In this document: in pieces, positions 1-5,122 of the stretch
Numbering within the stretch: the stretch's first letter is position 1
Layout: each line of letters starts with the position of its first letter
NCBI GenBank assembly: GCA_019410445.1
Contig: DXSO01000069.1
Location: forward strand, 3,809-8,930
Origin: Sutterella sp.
GTDB taxonomy: Bacteria > Pseudomonadota > Gammaproteobacteria > Burkholderiales > Burkholderiaceae_F
DNA: 5,122 nucleotides
Direction of reading: 5' to 3'
Translations under genes and position numbers: made by a program
The notes under the pieces: generated by a model
The model's database searches: none
Told to the model about the DNA's origin: nothing
Seen by the model: only the letters and a program-made list of their open reading frames with translations

Positions 1-1581
1 GGCCTGAGCGTTCTCGCTTACCATGTGCGTCGTGGGCAGGTCGTTGACCAGATCGGCAAGAGGAACGGCGCCTTCAGGTTTGCTGAAGTAGTTCGTCTCA
101 ATGACGCGGCCGATCAATTCGGTCAAAGCAAGATAGCTTGTGTCGGAAGTCACATGCACGGGAGTCTTGGGCAGTTTGCTGAGACCGAAGAACTTCACCA
201 TAACCGGCACCTGCGTGATTCGGCGACTCGGGATATCACGCAGACGCGGAGTCTGGATGCGATCGCCTCGAACGGCAGCGCCGTGTTCAGGAACGATCAC
301 AAGCATCACTTTGCGTTTGCTGCGCTGGATATCGGCGATGAAGGTATCCAATGCGTTGATGAAGGCTCGGGCACGAGGCTCGAATTCTTCCCAGCGCGAC
401 TTGTTCGGCTTGCGGTTGCCGTCATGCAGAGCGATGAAATTAAAAAGCGACACGCTGCGGGGCGCTTTTTCCTTGGTGACGACGCTTCTCCAGTGACGGA
501 ATACCGAAAGGGTATCGGCAATTTCCTCGTCGTTGAAGCTCACGTACTTAATCGGATAACGGCGTCGTTCAAACGGAGCGGTAAGGCCGGCCTGAGTGCG
601 CATCGCATTGAGGTAGTTGTCATAAACGCCGCTGTGATCGAGGAACAGGTGCTGTTTGAAACCGAGTGAATCCAGTCGATTCATGATTTCACATTCCGGA
701 CGGCGAGTATCGTAAAGAGCATCATGCGAGGGCTGGCCGCAGGCGCCGTTCAATAGTCTCAATGCAGCCGGACCGGAATAGGACGTCGCTGAATTGAAAT
801 GATCGAATCGGATGTTGAACTGATTGAACGTGCGGTTTCCGATGAGATTGGATGCAATCAGGTCGTCGGTCGACAACGAGCAAATGTTGAGGATGACGAT
901 GTCAAACGGCGTATCCTTGGGACCGATCGATTCCGGGAATTTCGCCATGCGATCCTTTTCATAAGCAATGAAGGTCTGGTACCACTTGTCAATTTCCTCG
1001 GATGTCACTTCTCCTTGACTCGTGCCTTTGGCTGATGCGAGCATTTCGGCCGGATCACTGGCCGGGTCAGCCAGTCCGCCTCGAGCCGTCGTAGCCTGAG
1101 GCACCAGATTGCTCGGCTGAGTCGTCGAGGTGCCCAAAAGGGGAGAGACGGCCAAAAAGAGCAGCCAGCATCCGGTGACCGCCGTCACACGAATGAAATC
1201 ACGGGCGGCATAGTAAATGAGCAGAATCGCACAACCGGCAAACACCATTCGCCAGTTGATGAAGTCCCAGATCAGCTGCAAAACGTAATTGACGGAAAAG
1301 CCCGTAATGCCTGAGGCATTGGCCATGATGCTCTGAGGGCCGGGCAGCCAACTCTCGGACCATAGAAGCGCTACACCGCAGACGAGGGCAATAAGCTGCT
1401 TTAAAAAGCGCATCCCTTTGCTTTTTGCCGGTAAAAGCAAGAAGCAAAACAGCGCAATATTGGCAAAAAGTTCCAGACGAAGATAGCCGAGCTGGGTGAG
1501 AAAGAACTTGCAGATGAAGTAAACGTTCCACAGCCCGAGTCCGCCTGCAATACGGTTGGTAAGATTGGCAACGGATTTCAC
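1..1581 (-). CDS. bcsG: Cellulose phosphoethanolamine transferase BcsG (3'-truncated by the window edge)
   Basis: BcsG is an inner-membrane, alkaline-phosphatase-fold zinc enzyme that moves phosphoethanolamine from phosphatidylethanolamine to the C6 hydroxyl of glucose units in cellulose. I translated the frame from the GTG at 1581: 527 codons without a stop to the window edge. The E. coli protein has 559 residues, and the last visible residues (MVSENAQA) match its APVSENSNA, so about 20-30 residues are missing. Several membrane helices fill residues 15-150, with the conserved WLPGPQSIM at 78-86; a polar linker follows (151-195), then the periplasmic catalytic domain. Key residues by alignment from memory: Cys234 (LNICSLS; E. 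coli Cys243), nucleophile Ser269 (SYSGPAALR; Ser278), Cys281/Cys297 (the disulfide Cys290/Cys306), His386 (LHDGN; His396), and Glu432-His433 (PEHGAAVRGDR; Glu442-His443). All are kept, so an active enzyme is expected. The N-terminus is about 10 residues shorter than in E. coli. Confidence 0.96.
   Translation of the reverse strand, partial: MKSVANLTNRIAGGLGLWNVYFICKFFLTQLGYLRLELFANIALFCFLLLPAKSKGMRFLKQLIALVCGVALLWSESWLPGPQSIMANASGITGFSVNYVLQLIWDFINWRMVFAGCAILLIYYAARDFIRVTAVTGCWLLFLAVSPLLGTSTTQPSNLVPQATTARGGLADPASDPAEMLASAKGTSQGEVTSEEIDKWYQTFIAYEKDRMAKFPESIGPKDTPFDIVILNICSLSTDDLIASNLIGNRTFNQFNIRFDHFNSATSYSGPAALRLLNGACGQPSHDALYDTRRPECEIMNRLDSLGFKQHLFLDHSGVYDNYLNAMRTQAGLTAPFERRRYPIKYVSFNDEEIADTLSVFRHWRSVVTKEKAPRSVSLFNFIALHDGNRKPNKSRWEEFEPRARAFINALDTFIADIQRSKRKVMLVIVPEHGAAVRGDRIQTPRLRDIPSRRITQVPVMVKFFGLSKLPKTPVHVTSDTSYLALTELIGRVIETNYFSKPEGAVPLADLVNDLPTTHMVSENAQA
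1578..1581 (-). other. GTGA stop/start overlap of bcsZ and bcsG
   Basis: On the minus strand the four bases 1581-1578 read GTGA. GTG (1581-1579) starts bcsG and TGA (1580-1578) ends bcsZ. Such overlaps usually couple translation of the second gene to the first. Confidence 0.85.
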
Positions 1582-3017
1582 TTGCTGCTTCCTTCAGGCA
1601 AAGAGGGAACCGTCAGTGCGGGCATGCCGGCCGCAGGGGCGGCGGCAGCAGGCTGCTCGACGGTTTGTGCGGGTTTGGGTTCAGCGGAGGCTGCGCCGGG
1701 TGCCGGAGTCGGCGTAACAGGCAAGGTCACGGCCTTGTTTTCGCTTGAGCCGGTTTCGGAACGGCGAGCGCCTTCATTGACAACCTGCTTGACGGAGTCT
1801 TTCGGAGCATCATTTCCCTGATCATCCTGAGTCGACGGGGATTCCGTCATTTCGGCTTGCTCTTCGGGCTGCTCTTCCTTCGTTTCATCGACAACCGCCG
1901 CAGCCTTGGGAGGAACCTGCGTCAGTTCAATCTTGGGCGAAAGAATCAAGTAGCCGTTTCGATCAAAACGATAGAGACCGCGGTCAAAACCGATTGCGTA
2001 GACCATAAGCGTGTTTCGATAATAGTTTTCGCCAATGATCGGATCATTTTCGATGACGGTACGCAAATAGTTCTGGGTGGTGCCTTTGCCGAGAAGTTCG
2101 AGGACACAGGCGGCAAAGCCCGGAGATCCGTAGCCATGCCGTTCGCCGGTGAACACGTTGATCTTTTCCGGCGGCATGTTGGTCTGACGCGCAAGCTCGG
2201 CAAAGGGTTCAAAACGCTCGACAAGCACGGCTCGGACGGGGTCGGCAGGCGACATCATGGCCGCCCACATATAGGTGCGAATGGCGTTGTAGGAGCCGAA
2301 TACGAAATCATCCCCTTTTTCTATGATCACCTTGCCCTGGCGGTTGAAGCGAACCCAGTCCGGGGCATAGCCTCGGGGCGCGGAGCGAACAAGCGAGCGG
2401 ACGGTGCCCTCGGTGACGGCCTTCCATTCTGCGTCTTCAAGTTCAAAACGACGCAGAATAAATACCGGGTAGTAGGAAGGATTGAGCGTTACAAAGTCGG
2501 TTTGTTCAAACCCCTTGTAGCCGGGCAGAAGAACCTTGCCGAGACCTTTGATGTCACGAACATCCTTCTTGAGCAAATCCATCATGGCCTTGCCCTTGGC
2601 CGTGTAGTCCGGCCGATCCCATAAACGGCCGGCCTCAAGCAGGCAATAGGCGATCCACATGTCGCTGTCGGCTGCGTTGTTGCTGTCGATGATGCCCCAT
2701 CTCGAACCATTCTTGCCCCAGAGCCAGGCAGGTTTGTGTTTGGTGATGTCACCGGAAGCAAGATTGTTCTCAGTCCACTTGAGCAGGTTGTCGAAAGACT
2801 CCTTGTCTCCGGCTACCAGGGCAAAGAACATGGCGTAGGACTGTCCTTCGCTTGTCGTAATGCGACGGTTGTCGTTGTAGTCAATGACGCGATAAGAGTC
2901 ATTGACGTTGGCAGCTTTAAAAGCATCCCACTTATCCCATGCCTGAGAGGTGACCGGCACGAGAGCCGACAGAGCGCATAAAGCAGCGGCACAAAGGCAA
3001 CGATTCATTTTTTTCAT
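1578..3017 (-). CDS. bcsZ: BcsZ-like periplasmic GH8 endo-beta-1,4-glucanase with Asn at the general-base position and a long C-terminal tail
   Basis: BcsZ proteins are periplasmic family GH8 cellulases that trim cellulose during secretion. The start is the ATG at 3017 (479 residues): it begins a clear signal peptide (MKK, a Cys/Ala/Leu core, cleavage likely after SQA, residue 26) and follows the bcsB stop. The frame is open up to an ATG at 3161, but that would overlap bcsB and bury the signal peptide. The catalytic domain (about 27-365) aligns with E. coli BcsZ: TTSEGQSYAMF (catalytic acid Glu57, E. coli Glu55), PAWLWGK (96-102), the AADSDMW segment (115-121), NPSYYP (179-184) and PDWVRF (219-224). 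The residue matching the general base Asp243 of E. coli is Asn244 (codon AAC, 2288-2286), in FGSYNAIRTYMW. The domain ends near RFDRNGYLI; an extra tail follows (366-479). The frame is intact, so this is not a pseudogene by visible damage. Family assignment is firm; cellulase activity is doubtful. Confidence 0.95.
   Translation of the reverse strand: MKKMNRCLCAAALCALSALVPVTSQAWDKWDAFKAANVNDSYRVIDYNDNRRITTSEGQSYAMFFALVAGDKESFDNLLKWTENNLASGDITKHKPAWLWGKNGSRWGIIDSNNAADSDMWIAYCLLEAGRLWDRPDYTAKGKAMMDLLKKDVRDIKGLGKVLLPGYKGFEQTDFVTLNPSYYPVFILRRFELEDAEWKAVTEGTVRSLVRSAPRGYAPDWVRFNRQGKVIIEKGDDFVFGSYNAIRTYMWAAMMSPADPVRAVLVERFEPFAELARQTNMPPEKINVFTGERHGYGSPGFAACVLELLGKGTTQNYLRTVIENDPIIGENYYRNTLMVYAIGFDRGLYRFDRNGYLILSPKIELTQVPPKAAAVVDETKEEQPEEQAEMTESPSTQDDQGNDAPKDSVKQVVNEGARRSETGSSENKAVTLPVTPTPAPGAASAEPKPAQTVEQPAAAAPAAGMPALTVPSLPEGSSK
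1581..1922 (-). other. Low-complexity C-terminal extension of BcsZ
   Basis: About 114 residues (366-479) follow the point where E. coli BcsZ ends. The first part (about 377-403) is acidic and Glu/Gln/Asp-rich (for example KEEQPEEQAEMTE). A middle part (406-428) is polar and charged. The last part (429-475) is Pro/Ala-rich, with PVTPTPAPGAASAEPKPA and a run of four alanines before the final PSLPEGSSK. I see no carbohydrate-binding fold, membrane helix or sorting motif in it. It is likely disordered, and could act as a spacer or as a docking tail to the cellulose or cell-wall machinery (inference). Confidence 0.8.
1590..1595 (-). promoter_or_regulatory. Ribosome binding site for bcsG
   Basis: GAAGGA lies inside the last codons of bcsZ, 8 nt before the GTG at 1581. 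It supports the GTG as the real start of bcsG: the spacing is good, and BcsG-like sequence begins right after it, while the same frame upstream shows no BcsG-like residues. Confidence 0.7.
2940..3017 (-). other. Sec-type signal peptide of BcsZ
   Basis: The first 26 residues of BcsZ have a short basic start (MKKMNR), an Ala/Leu/Cys-rich hydrophobic core and a likely cleavage site after VTSQA, directly before WDKWDAF, where the mature GH8 domain begins. This predicts export to the periplasm. Three cysteines fall in the core, but none is preceded by a lipobox, so it does not look like a lipoprotein. Residue 4 is a second Met that could be an alternative start; the first ATG has the better spacing to the purine run upstream. 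Confidence 0.82.
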
Positions 3018-3037
3018 AATTGTCTCTCGAGCATCCG
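3018..3037 (-). other. bcsB-bcsZ intergenic gap with a weak ribosome binding site
   Basis: Only 20 bp separate the bcsB TAA from the bcsZ ATG, with no room for a terminator and no promoter visible, so the genes are co-transcribed. A purine run GAGAGA (3023-3028) sits 5 nt before the ATG at 3017. It is a poor match to the consensus GGAGG, so bcsZ may depend partly on ribosomes finishing bcsB (inference). Confidence 0.6.
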
Positions 3038-5122
3038 TTAAAGCGAAGAACGACCGCGCAGCCAACGACGCATGCCGGCAAAGATTCCCCAACCGGCCAC
3101 AATGGCGGCAATAAGCGCACAAAGCACCAACAGGAAGGGACGATTGGCAAAGGAAACCCAAACACGCTGATACCAGGGCAAATCACCCGACCACCAGGTC
3201 TTGGAAGGTTTAAACGAGGTAAGCCCCTGTTCGGACACAAAGACCGTGCCGCCGGAGGCTTCCTGCAGCTTTGCGCGATCGGCCAGCGAGTCGTTCAGAA
3301 GTTTTGCACCCTGAGCGCCTGCCGAAAGCAGAGCCACAACCGTGCGGGAACCGTCAGCGGGAGACTTCACCGACAACATGGCTGCCAGAGGGGCGTTTTC
3401 AGGATCTTCCGTACCGGACTTTGCGTCTTTGCCGCTCAATGTATCGGTGACGGCACTTTCAAGATCCAGAGCCGTCTGCTGATTGAGACTCGTGATGTTG
3501 GCAGGCAGTCCGCCGATGTAAAGGACATCTTTATCTTTGAGCACGTTGTCGTCGATCTTCGTCGTGACCGTGAGATGATGAGGTACGTTGCCCGTATTGG
3601 ATGCAATGCGGGCAACAGCATTGAGCAGCGTCGTCACGTACTGCGAGTTGCCGGCGTCCGAAAGGACAGCCACGGTCTGAGAAAGATCGGCGTATTTGGA
3701 GAAGGGGAAGCCGCCTTTGGCGTACAACGCAATTTCCGGAAGCTGTGCGTAATGGTAGAAACCACTGAACACGATGCTTGAGGTCGGATCAACCTGGAAG
3801 TTGTGGCTCGGCAGCGCTACGGTACGGCAGTTTTCGGGCGTGCCTTCACGAGCCTGCGATGCATAGAAGGCTTCAATGGAAAGATCGTTTGTCAAAGCCA
3901 TCCCGTCACGCGGACCGACGGCGCTTGCCAACGGACCGGGTACGGTCTGAATCGTGATCTCGGAGCGGTTTCGATCCGTTCCTTCCTTCATGTTGTCGCT
4001 GCCGGCAAGTGCAGAGTTCATGAGAACACGCATTTGGGCAACCTGTCCTTGTGCCGGCTTGCTGTAGCGGTAGAAAAGGTTGAGATCGGCTTTTGCACCT
4101 TCAATGGCATACAGATCGGGTGCCATATTGAGATTGAGGTGAATTGCCGGCAAGAGCGCTCCGCGAGAGGTAAGCTGCGTCGGATAACGCATAAGCGTGT
4201 TGAGCGTAAGGGCCTGAGCCGGATCAATCCAATTTTTGGCCTGATAAGCTTCTTGTACCTGAATGTCTTTGAAGTCACGCACGCGGTACTTTTCGCCGAT
4301 CAACTGCGTACCGGATGTCAGAGCCTTGGCCGCAACGATCAGATCATCGTCATTGCGTCCGCCGATAATCAGCATTTTTTCGTGCTGGCCGCCTACGACA
4401 TCGCGAATTTCAATGCGAGGACCTTCGAACTCGGGCAGCTCGGCGAGGAAAGCCGGCTTGTTGTCATTGGTGGCAAATACGATGAAATGGCCTTTGGCGG
4501 GCACTTCTCCGTAATAGACGGGAAATTCCGCCTTGCCCCATTGAGCGAGACTGCCCGTGTAGCCGGCGATGATTGCCGCTGCCGTGGTTTCTTTATCGGT
4601 CGGCTGCTGCGCAAAAACAATCGGCAGAGTCGTGTTCTGGGCTGCATCGCCGGATACGACAAAGGGTTCCGGGAACTGGGACAGATCGTTGGGAAGGCGC
4701 ACAAATGATTTTTCGAGCGCAAGTTCACTCTCTGGAGCAATGTCCATCCACAACGACGGGTTTGCCGCATTTTCACAAACAGTCTGATAGTGCCCCACGA
4801 ACTCAACACGCAGTTGGTTGGGGCCGGTGCGGAAGCTCTTGGATGCCAGCTTGAAGGTAAGCGACTGGGGCTTGCCGATCTGCTTTGCGTTCAATGCCGT
4901 GGTTTCCTGCAGTTCTCCGTTCAGAAAAACATTGAGCTGCGTGACATTTGCGAGCATCGAGGGTGAAACGATGAAGTTAAGAGTCAGTTCGCCGGAACTT
5001 ACCACTTCATCGGGTCTGACCGTAAAGTCGAAGTATCCCGAATTGTTTGAGCCGGTGAGTTTGATCGGTTTTCCGGCCATGCCCGGAGCAAGATCCGAGA
5101 GCGCATAAGTGCTGGTTTCACC
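3038..5122 (-). CDS. bcsB: Cellulose synthase regulatory/periplasmic subunit BcsB (5'-truncated by the window edge)
   Basis: BcsB is the periplasmic partner of the inner-membrane cellulose synthase BcsA. It is anchored by one C-terminal membrane helix, stabilises BcsA and guides the nascent glucan across the periplasm. The frame stays open to position 5122, so 694 codons are visible; against the 779-residue E. coli protein about 70 N-terminal residues, including the signal peptide, are missing. An internal ATG at 5080 is not the start, because family-like sequence continues upstream of it. Counting from the first visible codon, I recognise from memory: a first carbohydrate-binding domain (about 1-130, with FVGHYQTVCE near 108-117), a flavodoxin-like domain (about 160-270, ending in GRNDDDL), a second binding domain (about 320-470, with NLNMAPDLY and an ENC cysteine near 432), a second flavodoxin-like domain with GGFPFSKYADLSQTV (about 470-620), then LPWYQRVW and a membrane helix at about 663-683. 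The two periplasmic cysteines match positions in E. coli BcsB and could pair (inference). It ends with TAA 20 bp before bcsZ. The identification is firm. Confidence 0.96.
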   Translation of the reverse strand, partial: GETSTYALSDLAPGMAGKPIKLTGSNNSGYFDFTVRPDEVVSSGELTLNFIVSPSMLANVTQLNVFLNGELQETTALNAKQIGKPQSLTFKLASKSFRTGPNQLRVEFVGHYQTVCENAANPSLWMDIAPESELALEKSFVRLPNDLSQFPEPFVVSGDAAQNTTLPIVFAQQPTDKETTAAAIIAGYTGSLAQWGKAEFPVYYGEVPAKGHFIVFATNDNKPAFLAELPEFEGPRIEIRDVVGGQHEKMLIIGGRNDDDLIVAAKALTSGTQLIGEKYRVRDFKDIQVQEAYQAKNWIDPAQALTLNTLMRYPTQLTSRGALLPAIHLNLNMAPDLYAIEGAKADLNLFYRYSKPAQGQVAQMRVLMNSALAGSDNMKEGTDRNRSEITIQTVPGPLASAVGPRDGMALTNDLSIEAFYASQAREGTPENCRTVALPSHNFQVDPTSSIVFSGFYHYAQLPEIALYAKGGFPFSKYADLSQTVAVLSDAGNSQYVTTLLNAVARIASNTGNVPHHLTVTTKIDDNVLKDKDVLYIGGLPANITSLNQQTALDLESAVTDTLSGKDAKSGTEDPENAPLAAMLSVKSPADGSRTVVALLSAGAQGAKLLNDSLADRAKLQEASGGTVFVSEQGLTSFKPSKTWWSGDLPWYQRVWVSFANRPFLLVLCALIAAIVAGWGIFAGMRRWLRGRSSL
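3074..3136 (-). other. C-terminal transmembrane helix of BcsB
   Basis: These bases encode 21 hydrophobic residues (starting FLLVLCALIAAIVAGW) followed by an Arg-rich cytoplasmic end (MRRWLRGR). They are preceded by the Trp/Tyr-rich segment LPWYQRVWVSFANRP, which in BcsB proteins is an interface helix next to the BcsA membrane domain. The positive residues after the helix fit an orientation with the C-terminus in the cytoplasm. The helix limits are judged by eye. Confidence 0.88.

Noticed and set aside
25..669. Plus-strand open frame of 214 codons
   Set aside because: It lies antisense to bcsG, whose minus-strand translation matches the family along its whole length, including all active-site motifs. 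The plus-strand product shows no recognisable domain.
1199..1531. Minus-strand frame of 110 codons inside bcsG
   Set aside because: It is in another frame over the BcsG membrane helices, where the bcsG frame itself gives a clear family match.
1857..2624. Plus-strand open frame of 255 codons opposite bcsZ
   Set aside because: It is the antisense shadow of the GH8 catalytic domain, with no family-like motifs and no ribosome binding site that I can see.
2976..2999. Possible lipoprotein signal in BcsZ (three Cys in the signal region)
   Set aside because: None of the cysteines has a lipobox-like Leu-[Ala/Ser]-[Gly/Ala] before it, and a normal signal peptidase I site (SQA) follows.
3018..3161. 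Longer bcsZ start at 3161 (48 extra residues)
   Set aside because: The extension overlaps the bcsB C-terminus, is Cys-rich without homology, and would place the signal peptide internally. The ATG at 3017 is better.
3020..4708. Two long plus-strand open frames (3020-3781 and 3803-4708) opposite bcsB
   Set aside because: Both are antisense to conserved BcsB domains. Their products are rich in Arg, Gly and Val without domain features, as expected for mirror frames of a coding strand.
1..5122. Mobile element, CRISPR, tRNA, riboswitch or terminator
   Set aside because: The window is coding almost end to end. I saw no repeat array, inverted-repeat pair with transposase, hairpin followed by a T run in the 20-bp gap, or tRNA-like cloverleaf.

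Overview
The window is a fragment of a bacterial cellulose biosynthesis operon. All genes lie on the minus strand, and transcription runs from the right edge (5122) to the left edge (1). In transcription order they are: bcsB (start beyond the right edge, stop at 3038), complete bcsZ (3017-1578), and bcsG (1581 to the left edge, about 20-30 C-terminal codons missing). The genes are tightly packed: a 20-bp gap separates bcsB and bcsZ, and a 4-base GTGA overlap joins bcsZ and bcsG. This supports one polycistronic message with translational coupling. No stretch over 300 bases lacks a gene. I see no RNA gene, mobile element, CRISPR array, terminator or convincing promoter.

The genes fit together as follows. 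BcsB is the periplasmic, membrane-anchored partner of the cellulose synthase BcsA and guides the nascent glucan. BcsZ is the periplasmic family GH8 endo-beta-1,4-glucanase that normally trims cellulose. BcsG is an inner-membrane zinc phosphoethanolamine (pEtN) transferase that decorates cellulose. The BcsG active-site residues are all present, so this organism probably makes pEtN-cellulose, as E. coli and Salmonella do. The genes for BcsA (expected upstream) and the outer-membrane channel BcsC lie outside the window, if they are present.

The main surprise is in BcsZ. The catalytic acid Glu is kept (residue 57), but the residue aligned with the general base Asp243 of E. coli BcsZ is Asn (residue 244). 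The GH8 signature around residues 115-133 is also altered, and the protein carries a C-terminal tail of about 114 residues, acidic and then Pro/Ala-rich, that E. coli BcsZ lacks. BcsZ is therefore either a weak or non-hydrolytic GH8 protein, or an enzyme with a shifted mechanism, tethered or extended by a low-complexity tail.

Host: a Gram-negative proteobacterium, from the presence of BcsG, the BcsZ signal peptide and the E. coli-like (class II) gene set. Base composition is balanced, and the proteins are clearly diverged from Enterobacteriaceae. The direct bcsB-bcsZ-bcsG order, without bcsC between bcsZ and bcsG and without the divergent bcsEFG of E. coli, suggests another lineage. A beta- or a non-enteric gammaproteobacterium is possible, but I cannot place it from this window.
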